From a virus, in IMG/VR virus record IMGVR_UViG_3300050821_001813, positions 1 through 37,544 of that record: a DNA stretch of 37,544 nt; one strand, given 5' to 3'. Positions 28,942-36,204 of the stretch are shown piece after piece. Position numbers and translations under genes: made by a program. How positions within the stretch are numbered: the stretch's first letter is position 1; each line of letters starts with the position of its first letter. Under the pieces are notes generated by a model. It was not told the DNA's origin, searched no databases, and was given only the letters and a program-made list of their open reading frames with translations.

Positions 28942-29852
28942 GTGAACAACAGGAATTAGAAGTAAAGAAGTACATCTATCAACCGACAGATGAAGACGGC
29001 AGACCAATCGGCGGGAAACAAGTTCTGGAATATACGACCCACGAGGAACTAGCAGACAAGTTAAGGGAACAGAACGTACTATTAATTCGTAAACTACGCC
29101 AAGAGACACGTAAAGTACGTTTAGGGATTGTCGATGACGAGGAAATTTCAGCCGATACACCACGTTTTCAAGGTTTTACGGATTTCCATCCCCGCGATTT
29201 AAGCGATGAAGAACGTTATGATTTGGCTCGGAAACTACAAGACCCTACCACAGCTTTTGAAGCAGTAAATACCATTGTAGAAGCGCAAGTAGGCGCACCT
29301 TTAAGTGATATTGGAGCTAAATTAAGCGCTGGCGAACGGGAAAACTTGTCATTACGGGCAAAAATTGAAGCTAATGCTTTCGTGAATGATAATCCTGATT
29401 ATTACAAGTGTCAGGAAAACTTTGAAGCCATTACTTCATGGATGGTCCGTTATGATTTAGCGCCCATCAAGGCTAACTACCAGAAAGCATATGACACCCT
29501 AAAGGCACAGGGCGTTTTGATTTTAGGAGCCGCGCCGACTCCGGTTGCGACTCCGGTTGCCGAAGCAGCACCAGTTGTAGAACCAGTAGTTGTGGAGCAA
29601 GCACCGCCCGTTTACCCCCGCATTGCGAGTGGGTTAAATAACGATAATAGTTCCTCAGTCGGACCGATTATTCCAACTGGTAGCGATATTGTATACGAAG
29701 TTATTTCTAACGGCCAGAAGCGCATTCTTACAGGTTTACAAGCAATTAAGGCTATGCCAAGTGAGGAGTATAAAAAGCGTCTTCTACAAGATAAGGAATT
29801 CGGTAAGAAAGTCGATAGACTAGAAGCAGAGGCAAGAAAACCGCGAGTATAA
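28938..29852 (+). CDS. Scaffold-like prohead protein
   Basis: This 304-residue protein starts MSEQQELEVKKYIYQPTDED, then GGKQVLEYTTHEELADKLRE and ERYDLARKLQDPTTAFEAVN. These resemble phage scaffold-type proteins encoded just before the MCP. The middle is helical, with a Pro/Ala/Val-rich hinge (about residues 195-220) and a C-terminal KRLLQDKEFGKKVDRL coil. It should guide capsid assembly and leave before packaging. Confidence 0.8.
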   Translation: MSEQQELEVKKYIYQPTDEDGRPIGGKQVLEYTTHEELADKLREQNVLLIRKLRQETRKVRLGIVDDEEISADTPRFQGFTDFHPRDLSDEERYDLARKLQDPTTAFEAVNTIVEAQVGAPLSDIGAKLSAGERENLSLRAKIEANAFVNDNPDYYKCQENFEAITSWMVRYDLAPIKANYQKAYDTLKAQGVLILGAAPTPVATPVAEAAPVVEPVVVEQAPPVYPRIASGLNNDNSSSVGPIIPTGSDIVYEVISNGQKRILTGLQAIKAMPSEEYKKRLLQDKEFGKKVDRLEAEARKPRV

Positions 29853-29853
29853 G

Positions 29854-30282
29854 ATGATCGTTAGAGAATATGACGTTAAAGACTTACGCTCTGTTTTTAC
29901 TATCAATAAAACCTGTCATCAAAAACCACAACCTAATGTAGAACTTTTGGAACAATTGCATAAAGGTCAAACATGGGTTGCTGTGGAAAATAATGAAGTG
30001 GTTGGTTTTTTATTATCTACTTACAAAGAAGGTCCATATGTTTACAACATTGCCGTACTTCCTGAACATAGAGGAAAAGGAATAGCAACGGAATTGTTTA
30101 AAGTATGTCATCAATTTTACAATGGAATGGGTTATATATATCTATACGTAGATGTAACTAATCCAGCCCAAAAACTATACTTCGATTTGGGGTATAGAGT
30201 TAAACGTATCAAAGAGGATTTTTACGGACATATGCAAGATGCATTAGTCATGATAAAACTTCTCAATATTTCCGCTGAATAG
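29854..30282 (+). CDS. GNAT-family N-acetyltransferase
   Basis: This 142-residue protein contains WVAVENNEVVGFLLSTYKE (about residues 43-61) and AVLPEHRGKGIATELFKVCH (about 68-87). The RGKGIA acetyl-CoA site and the beta4-alpha3 region are typical of RimI-like enzymes, with LYVDVTNPAQKLYFDLGY after them. It lies between the scaffold and capsid genes with almost no gap. The substrate (host, phage or small molecule) is unknown. Confidence 0.85.
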   Translation: MIVREYDVKDLRSVFTINKTCHQKPQPNVELLEQLHKGQTWVAVENNEVVGFLLSTYKEGPYVYNIAVLPEHRGKGIATELFKVCHQFYNGMGYIYLYVDVTNPAQKLYFDLGYRVKRIKEDFYGHMQDALVMIKLLNISAE

Positions 30283-30315
30283 ACGACGTGAGTTTTCATT
30301 CAGCAAAAAAAGATT

Positions 30316-30332
30316 CACAGTCGGATTACTGT
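30316..30332 (+). repeat. 17-bp repeat, copy 1, in the MCP leader
   Basis: CACAGTCGGATTACTGT, identical to 30392-30408. ACAGT/ACTGT inside makes a hairpin, and GATTC/GAATC around this copy extends it. Confidence 0.8.
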
Positions 30333-30391
30333 AAGAATCACCAATAGCGTGAGGCAACTTCGGTTAGAGTCTTAACTGAAGTAAATGAACA

Positions 30392-30408
30392 CACAGTCGG
30401 ATTACTGT
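30392..30408 (+). repeat. 17-bp repeat, copy 2, in the MCP leader
   Basis: Exact copy of 30316-30332, 76 bases apart. Between them, ACTTCGGTTA and TTAACTGAAGT form another stem. This structured leader (30283-30497) sits before the MCP and may affect its expression; a small hairpin TTTTCC/GGAAAA lies just before the ATG. Confidence 0.8.
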
Positions 30409-30497
30409 TGTAAGTAGTTTACGCGATAAAGGACATGAAAAGGAAAATCTATAATTTCTGGAGGGAAACTAGCTTTTCCTGAAAAGGAAAACAAAAC

Positions 30498-31439
30498 ATG
30501 GCTAATTATAGCCCGTCGAGTAATAGTCAGTCAAATCTGCCTCAATCAACAGTACGCTATTACGACAAGAAATTCCGCGAAAACCTGAAGGCACAGACTC
30601 CTTTCGTAGCTTGCTCAGAACGTCTTGACTTGCCTATGAAGTCTGGTAACCAATATGAAATGTTCATGTATGTACCTCTGGCCGCTAACACAGCACAAAC
30701 TACAGAAGGTACAGTTGGTTCAGGTATCTCGGTACAAGTACTAACTACAACTGCAACCATCGGTGAGTATGCCGATTACGCAAACTTCTCAAGTCTATCG
30801 CTTGCTACCGCAATTGACAACACTGTTGAGAATGTGGCGCGTGAACTTTCATACCGCCTTGGTGAATCTCTTAGCGCACTTGTCCGTGCAACTGCTGACG
30901 GCGCAAACGCTATCGATTCTTCAGTACTAACACAGCTTGGTGCAACAAGCTTAACCTCATTCACAACTCTGTCATTGAACCAGATTCGTAACTCTGTACA
31001 GAGTCTTGCAGGTCGTTCGGTTCGTCCGTTCGACGAAGCTTCAAAGACATTCTGCGGTGTAATCCATCCGTTTGCGCTTGGTGACGTTCTTGCTGACAAC
31101 AGCAACAATGCTCCAATCGATATCTTGAAGCACACCCCAGTGGGTCTTGCAAGAATGGAAGACTTAATTTCTGTAGACCTTACAGAAATGATCGAACTCC
31201 CTTCAACCGGTGTTCGTTTCTTCCAGACAAACCAAGTTACCAGCACTGCGAACTATAAGAGCGTAACCGGTCTGACCGCGCTTCGTACTTATATCTTCGG
31301 ACGTGATGGTATCTTCTCTATCAAGCTTGGCGCACAAGGCGACACAGGCTTTGGAGATGGTGAATGGTCGAACATAAAATGTAACATCGTGCAAAATGCC
31401 GAGCCTTCTAACTGTGGGCTCGTTATAACTAGTCTATAA
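30498..31439 (+). CDS. Major capsid protein, first frame
   Basis: The first 313 residues of the MCP read MANYSPSSNSQSNLPQSTVR, then YYDKKFRENLKAQTPF and CSERLDLPMKSGNQ, and much later IFGRDGIFSIKLGAQG and ...QNAEPSNCGLVITSL. They match N4-gp56-type MCPs. The frame stops at TAA 31437-31439, but homologous C-terminal capsid sequence (VADPEGLIPGW...) continues in the -1 frame. The stop and a following ATG overlap as TAATG. A structured leader precedes the start, with AAGGA about 10 bases from the ATG. The intact capsid needs a frame change, re-initiation or a corrected base here. Confidence 0.9.
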   Translation: MANYSPSSNSQSNLPQSTVRYYDKKFRENLKAQTPFVACSERLDLPMKSGNQYEMFMYVPLAANTAQTTEGTVGSGISVQVLTTTATIGEYADYANFSSLSLATAIDNTVENVARELSYRLGESLSALVRATADGANAIDSSVLTQLGATSLTSFTTLSLNQIRNSVQSLAGRSVRPFDEASKTFCGVIHPFALGDVLADNSNNAPIDILKHTPVGLARMEDLISVDLTEMIELPSTGVRFFQTNQVTSTANYKSVTGLTALRTYIFGRDGIFSIKLGAQGDTGFGDGEWSNIKCNIVQNAEPSNCGLVITSL

Positions 31440-31767
31440 TGACAGTAGCCGATCCAGAAGGGTTAATTCCGGGCTGGACTAGTTACAGGGTAAAGGTAAA
31501 ATTGCCCTGTCTAAATTTCTCCTGATTGACTTGGAAGCTGAAATGGCTAACAGGGCGCAAGCGTAATGGCAGCGTGAACGACTAAGCGGAGAAACTTCGT
31601 AAGAAGATGCGATAGTCTGAACTGCATGGAAAAACAACATGCAGAGGTAGACAGAAATGATCTACCACTGAGAAATCAGTTAACAAATTTGGCATTTTAC
31701 AACATCTTTAGGCCCCGATACTACGATCAGAATCAGGGAAATTGATGCCGCGAGTGCAATAAGCTAA
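31439..31767 (+). CDS. MCP C-terminal part, second frame, interrupted by intron
   Basis: From the ATG at 31439, MTVADPEGLIPGWTSYR and the first two bases of a Val codon run to 31491. After the intron (31492-31691), coding resumes at 31692 as HFTTSLGPDTTIRIREID (ending AASAIS) and stops at 31767. Joined, this is 42 residues with the ADP...GW...Y pattern and RIRE strand seen near the end of N4-gp56-like capsids. It is one base out of frame with the gene at 30498. It may be a coupled separate peptide, or be fused by a -1 shift. Confidence 0.75.
31492..31691 (+). ncRNA. Group I intron in the major capsid gene
   Basis: P1: exon ACAGGGT (31485-31491) pairs with GCCCTGT (31504-31510), with the last exon base T paired to G31504 (the U:G splice pair). 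P10: exon 2 ATTTTAC (31694-31700) pairs with GTAAAAT (31496-31502). P3 is TTTCTCC/GGAGAAA (31516-31522, 31588-31594), P7 GACTA/TAGTC (31580-31584, 31613-31617), P8 CTTC-GTAA-GAAG, P9 CTGCATG/CATGCAG, then two more stems, one with a GAAA loop. The last intron base is G. It carries no ORF. Splicing joins GT|G (Val) and keeps the frame of the second capsid part. Confidence 0.9.
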
Positions 31768-31782
31768 ACAACTTACAGACAC

Positions 31783-31811
31783 AAGGGTGTTGGTATTTTA
31801 CTAATACCCTT
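31783..31811 (+). terminator. Terminator-like hairpin after the capsid gene
   Basis: AAGGGT (31783-31788) and ACCCTT (31806-31811) pair, with TTGGTA/TACTAA inside, 16 bases after the capsid stop. The T-run after it is weak (GGTTCTGGTTT). Confidence 0.6.
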
Positions 31812-31850
31812 GGTTCTGGTTTATTGTACACTTCTAGGAACTTGACACGT

Positions 31851-31860
31851 ATGATATAAT
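31851..31860 (+). promoter_or_regulatory. Extended -10 promoter candidate of the HNH gene
   Basis: ATGATATAAT is identical to 18271-18280. No good -35 is seen 17 bases upstream. It lies 8 bases before the HNH ATG. Confidence 0.45.
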
Positions 31861-31867
31861 AAGTATT

Positions 31868-32419
31868 ATGCGTAAATTGAATATAGCGGGACAAAAATTC
31901 GGAATGTTAACTCTTATTGAAGTAGTAGGAGTCAACAAAGCTAAACAAAGAATGTGGAGATGTATTTGTGATTGTGGAAAAGAACATTTTGCCGGACAAG
32001 CACACTTAACAACAGGAAAAGTCTCCAGTTGTGGGTGCTTTCGTAAGACAAAAAACCGCACACATGGAATGTGCCGTACTCCAGAATGGTTTGCTTACCA
32101 ACATGCAAAACAACGCTGTAAGGCTAATCATTCAAAGCACGAACACTATTTTGACCGTGGCATACGATTTAATTTTACTTCCTTTGAAGAATTCTTTAAC
32201 GAGGTAGGATTAAGACCTTCCGATAAGCATTCATTAGATCGAATTGACAACGACGGTAATTATGAAGTAGGAAATGTAAAATGGTCTACTAAATCGGAAC
32301 AGGAAAGAAATCGGCGTTGTAACAATTGTACTGCACTAAAACAAAGAATTAAAGAACTTGAGGCGCAAGTCGCTTCACACTTCGCAGACGGGTGCTCTCA
32401 TCTGCAAAAGGAGAAATAA
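31868..32419 (+). CDS. HNH homing endonuclease-like protein
   Basis: This 183-residue protein begins MRKLNIAGQKFGMLTLIEVV, with a zinc site (CICDCG... SCGC), then the HNH core HSLDRIDNDGNYEVGNVKWST and a basic end. This is the type of HNH protein often found as a phage homing enzyme. It is free-standing: 100 bases downstream of the capsid's second exon, not inside the intron. It could mobilise the intron or itself into the capsid locus. It has its own extended -10 signal. Confidence 0.9.
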   Translation: MRKLNIAGQKFGMLTLIEVVGVNKAKQRMWRCICDCGKEHFAGQAHLTTGKVSSCGCFRKTKNRTHGMCRTPEWFAYQHAKQRCKANHSKHEHYFDRGIRFNFTSFEEFFNEVGLRPSDKHSLDRIDNDGNYEVGNVKWSTKSEQERNRRCNNCTALKQRIKELEAQVASHFADGCSHLQKEK

Positions 32420-32923
32420 ATGGGCTTGCTTAATCAAGTATTCCAAGGAGCGCCTTCAACGGCGGCTTCGGGAGGTTTGCCAATTGCCCCTAACGTTGGA
32501 ATTGACACCGTAAACGGTGCTCTCTATATGAGTGCAGGTAACGGTTGGGTTCCTCTGGCAAACATCAACGCTAAGGCGATTGCATCAGCACAGGTTGCTA
32601 ATAATGCAAACGTTCTAACATATACCGCTCCAACGAGCGGACTTTATGAAGTTCAACTTTATGAAGTTTCTACAAACACCCCTACCGCTGCAACTTTGCC
32701 AGCTATTACGGTTGTATATACTGACCTTGATGCCAACGTTTCCGTAACGGATACTCTGGCAAGCGTAGGATCAGTAGCCGCAGCCGGGGTAGTTAACCAA
32801 GGTGTCTTTATTGTAAACGTAAAGGCCGGTGGTACTATTGTAGTTGCAACAACTAGCTATGCAGCCGGAAGCGGTACAGCACTAGCGTACACCGTTAAGG
32901 CTCGCGTGGCATACAGCGGCTAA
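32420..32923 (+). CDS. Virion surface protein with fibre-type N-terminus
   Basis: This 167-residue protein begins MGLLNQVFQGAPSTAASGG, then LPIAPNVGIDTVNGALYMSA and GNGWV, aligning with the first 45 residues of the fibre-type gene at 18718 (F.GAP.....P..GVD.IN..VY...GNGW). After this comes a beta-rich body with VANNANVLTYTAPTSG. It may be a head decoration or fibre protein using the same attachment module. The SD AAGGAG overlaps the HNH gene's end. Confidence 0.7.
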   Translation: MGLLNQVFQGAPSTAASGGLPIAPNVGIDTVNGALYMSAGNGWVPLANINAKAIASAQVANNANVLTYTAPTSGLYEVQLYEVSTNTPTAATLPAITVVYTDLDANVSVTDTLASVGSVAAAGVVNQGVFIVNVKAGGTIVVATTSYAAGSGTALAYTVKARVAYSG

Positions 32924-32953
32924 TTAGAATATAAGGAGAATATAAAAAAAACC

Positions 32954-34147
32954 ATGTCTAATATTCAAGAATCTTATCCTACTCAAACTACAGGTTTGGG
33001 TGTAGCCGCGAAAATCGCTGTCCAAGGTAACTTAGGAACAAGCACGATTCCCGGCAAAAATAACGTAGTCCTTTCAGTTGGTGGAGCTAACGGACAAACA
33101 AGTTTTCAATTAAACCCACAAGTACAGGATGCCTCCGGCGCAGAATATAACCCCGGAACAGCATTCGTTCTTACTAGTGTTGGCACATCTTCACCCGGAG
33201 CATTGACTCTGAGTGCAGTTGCGGCATCAGTGAACGGTACAGCGGTTTACACAGGTACTATTACAAGTGGCGGTTCAAACGCTTTCGTCGGCCTATTATT
33301 TACTGTAGCCGGATTCGTTGGCGCAAACAATAATGGCGTGTTCGTGGCAACAGCTTCAACTACAACCACACTAACATTAGCTAACGTAGCAGCAACAGCG
33401 GAAAGCGCATCAGCTACTGCAACTTCAGAAGAGGGTGTAGCTGTTTATACAGGAACTATTGGTGTAAAAGCTAACAGTCTTGTTGGACAGACTTTCACAG
33501 TCGCGGGATTCGTAACTACTCCGTCAAATAACGGTACATTCATTTGTACAGCGAACAACGGGAGTACTACAATCACACTTGAGAACAACTTCGCGGTTTC
33601 TGAAACACATGCAGCGACAGCAACATCTCAAGAAACTAACGAGAACGTATTCGTTATTAGCTCAGTAGCTTCTACAAGTGGCGGCGTAGCAGTTTACACC
33701 GGAACAATCGGTGTTGCAGCCAGTAGCCTTGTTGGAAAGACATTCGTTGTGACGGGCTTCGTAACTACTCCTGCTAACAACGGGACATTCGTAGCAACCG
33801 CGAATAACGGAAGCACGACATTAACTCTTGCAAATACAGCGGCGGTAGCGGAAACTCATGCGGCAACTGCGACTGGTCAACCAGTTCAGGCTGAGTTAAC
33901 ATATCTAGTTTATCCTGCGAAGACACTGACAGGTAATACCTATCAGCCTTCAGGAACAGCGACAGCAATTGCAACTGTTTCGGCGTCTGGTGTTGTTACA
34001 GCCGTTGCACCGGGTAATGTGGAAGTTGAAGTATCTTATCCAACATTCAGTAACGCAATTGGGGCCATTGTTTCTAGTGGAAACCCCATGAATGGTCTAC
34101 CAATCATGAAGATTTACGCAACTGTAAACGTACAAGTACTACCCTAA
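32954..34147 (+). CDS. Ig-like repeat virion protein
   Basis: This 397-residue protein contains three repeats of roughly 65-85 residues, each with VAVYTGTIG...LVG.TF.V.GFVTT..NNGTF..TANNGSTT.TL (repeats 2 and 3 very close). It ends with a BIG2-like domain (GTATAIATVSASGVVTAVAPG). Ig-like domains are common on phage heads and tails and bind surfaces weakly. It follows the decoration-type gene, and GGAG lies upstream of its ATG. It is probably exposed on the virion. Confidence 0.8.
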   Translation: MSNIQESYPTQTTGLGVAAKIAVQGNLGTSTIPGKNNVVLSVGGANGQTSFQLNPQVQDASGAEYNPGTAFVLTSVGTSSPGALTLSAVAASVNGTAVYTGTITSGGSNAFVGLLFTVAGFVGANNNGVFVATASTTTTLTLANVAATAESASATATSEEGVAVYTGTIGVKANSLVGQTFTVAGFVTTPSNNGTFICTANNGSTTITLENNFAVSETHAATATSQETNENVFVISSVASTSGGVAVYTGTIGVAASSLVGKTFVVTGFVTTPANNGTFVATANNGSTTLTLANTAAVAETHAATATGQPVQAELTYLVYPAKTLTGNTYQPSGTATAIATVSASGVVTAVAPGNVEVEVSYPTFSNAIGAIVSSGNPMNGLPIMKIYATVNVQVLP

Positions 34148-34173
34148 TCATTTGTCTACTTCGGGAGGAGAAT

Positions 34174-34476
34174 ATGCATAATGATAACGACAATGATGAA
34201 TATATAGCGGTCATCAAAAGGCAAAATCGGGTTCTACGGAGAACACATTCTATTCTCCGTAGAAACCTTCAGAAATCTAAGATGTATTCAGATGAATTAT
34301 TCTTACAATTATGTGAGAATCAAAAATCTGATGCTGAAATAGCTATGGAAAAACTGTGGACGCTAGGCGGATTTGAAAACCAGTGCGGTCCAGAGGATTA
34401 TAATTATATCGTCGCGTCCTGTTTAGATCATCTAAATAAGGCAACCGCCTTAAGCCGTAGCTTAGAAATCAGTTAA
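34174..34476 (+). CDS. Hypothetical helical protein
   Basis: This 100-residue protein (MHNDNDNDEYIAVIKRQNRV...) has an acidic start, a basic helix (RRTHSILRRNLQKSK) and Cys at about residues 49, 70 and 82. No family is recognised. It starts after GGGAGGAG, lies among virion genes, and is followed by the 188-base gap that holds a 15-bp palindrome. Confidence 0.6.
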   Translation: MHNDNDNDEYIAVIKRQNRVLRRTHSILRRNLQKSKMYSDELFLQLCENQKSDAEIAMEKLWTLGGFENQCGPEDYNYIVASCLDHLNKATALSRSLEIS

Positions 34477-34485
34477 CAAGTTTTT

Positions 34486-34500
34486 CTGTATATAATACAG
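34486..34500. promoter_or_regulatory. 15-bp palindrome, right-arm copy
   Basis: CTGTATATAATACAG, in the gap after the 100-residue gene. It is the only copy in a right-arm gap. It resembles the left-arm sites, but its centre is more AT-rich. Confidence 0.4.
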
Positions 34501-34664
34501 TAAGGCGGGTGGATTACCCTAATTACCTATTATATACGGTTTTTCTTCAATTCCCGTCAGGTGTGTACATGCCGGGTGAAGAGACTGCTACCAATTCGTA
34601 AATTTCACTCTAGAAGCGTAATTGAATAGCAGACATATATTAATGGCAGATATAGAGGAGATAA

Positions 34665-35324
34665 ATGCCAGAACCAACGCTACAAGAAATACAAGCTTCA
34701 CAGGGAACTAGACTTCAGGAAACTGCACCTTGGGAATCATACGATTCGGAATTAACCGGTCCTAAAATGACCCCGGAATTGGCCGCACAAGTTGCGGAGT
34801 ACGCACAAAAGCGTTATCAAGATGCACCAGTCAGTTCACAAACTCAGGAAGTCTTAGCTGAGAGTCGGGAAATTAACGAAGAAATAGCGAAACAATATCA
34901 GTGGTTAATGCCAGAAGATTATTCCGATGTAGAGGCGAGAGTCGGTAGGGTAATGGATCATGCCGAGTTTATAACCAAGCTACGCCAAGCTAGTATACCT
35001 TGCTATTATACACAACACCCACACGCAGATAAACTTACACTTTTATGGCAACCAAACGGAGTCGAGCAATTAGAGGTTGCATGTTGGGTACAGTTCGGTA
35101 AAATGCCTGAACTATCTATTATGAATTTCGATCAATATGGAGCACCGTTAGCTGAAAGACGCAGAGGGTGGCGTACGCCTCTTCTGCAACTTATACTGAA
35201 AGGCATTATAACTGAAGATAAAGCTAATGAAGTCTTTGGTAAACCACGTTTAGACAAAGCATTTGATAAATACAATTCAACCCTACAAGCATTTAGAAAT
35301 GCAGGTAGTAGATTAGCTGATTAG
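34665..35324 (+). CDS. Conserved structural-type phage protein
   Basis: This 219-residue protein has a Pro-rich, acidic N-terminus, a helical middle, then LAERRRGWRTPLLQLILKG and DKANEVFGKPRLDKAFDKYN. This ERRRGWRT...A..FG.P pattern recurs in phages between capsid and tail genes; its role is not known to me. AGAGGAG precedes the ATG. It is probably virion-associated. Confidence 0.65.
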   Translation: MPEPTLQEIQASQGTRLQETAPWESYDSELTGPKMTPELAAQVAEYAQKRYQDAPVSSQTQEVLAESREINEEIAKQYQWLMPEDYSDVEARVGRVMDHAEFITKLRQASIPCYYTQHPHADKLTLLWQPNGVEQLEVACWVQFGKMPELSIMNFDQYGAPLAERRRGWRTPLLQLILKGIITEDKANEVFGKPRLDKAFDKYNSTLQAFRNAGSRLAD

Positions 35325-35338
35325 GAGGAAATCAACCA

Positions 35339-35962
35339 ATGGGAAATTTACAAGATATTGCAGGGGCATCTGTTCCGCTAGCCGAACCAAATGTTAAAGC
35401 AACGGTAGCATTGCCTGAAACCAAAGCATCTGGTAAGCAGGAATTAGCGAACCTAGAACTAGAAGCAAAGCGTTTAGAAATTGAGGAAAGACGCCTAGCG
35501 GTTCTGGAAAAGAAAGCAAACGTACAAGACTTAGAGGAACGTCTAGCCGAGCGCGAATTAAAGCGTGAAACTGTCAGACAGAGAAGCAAAATTAACGGGG
35601 AAACTTTAAAACAGCTATCTCGTAATGATGATATGGTGCAGAAACGTTGTAACCACAAGAAAGGCGGAAACGGAGCCAATGGCGTTATCGGTGGACAGGG
35701 TGACGATTCACAGTATGCCGTTATGAAGCATACATTTGCCAATGGCGATATGTGGGTACGTTGTTTGCGTTGCGGTAAGACATGGAAGCCTGTAAATCGT
35801 ACTGCCTTTGCCTCAGATGAATTATATCTCAAGGCAGTAGCGCAGTATGAAGCGGCTGTTAACTTTCAGACTCGTAACGTGCCGTCTTCATCGATTCAGT
35901 TCCGATTCAGCGATAATGGCGACTATTACAGACAAGTTACTGACAGTACTAACTTAAGATAA
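35339..35962 (+). CDS. Coiled-coil protein with C-terminal zinc motif
   Basis: In this 207-residue protein, residues 40-85 form a long charged coiled coil (KRLEIEERRLAVLEKKANVQ). Then come CNHKKGGNG (about 104-112), GVIGGQGDDSQYAV and CLRCGKTWKP (about 141-150), which give a Cys/His metal site. This layout is familiar from other phage structural regions, without a firm function. GGAGG upstream supports the start. Confidence 0.65.
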   Translation: MGNLQDIAGASVPLAEPNVKATVALPETKASGKQELANLELEAKRLEIEERRLAVLEKKANVQDLEERLAERELKRETVRQRSKINGETLKQLSRNDDMVQKRCNHKKGGNGANGVIGGQGDDSQYAVMKHTFANGDMWVRCLRCGKTWKPVNRTAFASDELYLKAVAQYEAAVNFQTRNVPSSSIQFRFSDNGDYYRQVTDSTNLR

Positions 35963-35970
35963 GAGGAAAC

Positions 35971-36195
35971 ATGCCAAGCGCAAACGCTACGATTCCATTC
36001 ACAACAACGGCATTTGGTAATTTTACCTTAGCTCATAACTTGGGGATTGTTCCAACAACCGTTATTTTTGAATTTACCGATGGCGGTAGTGTGTGGTTTC
36101 AACCACTACGATACGATGCTACTAACTTATATTTAGTAGCATCGGCTCCCGGCGTTACCGGAGTGGTAATTGTATACGCATCATGCGATTGTTAA
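35971..36195 (+). CDS. Single-domain beta protein, paralogue of the next gene's N-terminus
   Basis: This 74-residue protein (MPSANATIPFTTTAFGNFTL ... VIVYASCDC) is beta-rich. Residues about 8-72 align with the first part of the next gene: GNFTLAHNLGIVP.TVIFE vs GNFTLPHNLGVIPGSVIFE, then YDATNLYLVASAPGV in both. It looks like a stand-alone copy of a domain used as the tail protein's N-terminus. The AAGAGGAAAC SD supports the start. Confidence 0.75.
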   Translation: MPSANATIPFTTTAFGNFTLAHNLGIVPTTVIFEFTDGGSVWFQPLRYDATNLYLVASAPGVTGVVIVYASCDC

Positions 36196-36204
36196 GGAGT
36201 AAAA

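Noticed and set aside
30560-31246. Leftward ORFs antisense to the capsid gene (66-156 residues)
   Set aside because: Shadow frames of a highly coding region, without SD or context.
31436-31691. An alternative 5' intron boundary at 31435/31436, using TAACTAGTCT pairing with GGACTAGTTA
   Set aside because: The pairing relies on two copies of the palindrome ACTAGT. The boundary at 31491/31492 has both a U:G-ended P1 and a 7-bp P10, fits directly next to P3, and keeps capsid-like coding (VADPEGLIPGW) in the exon.
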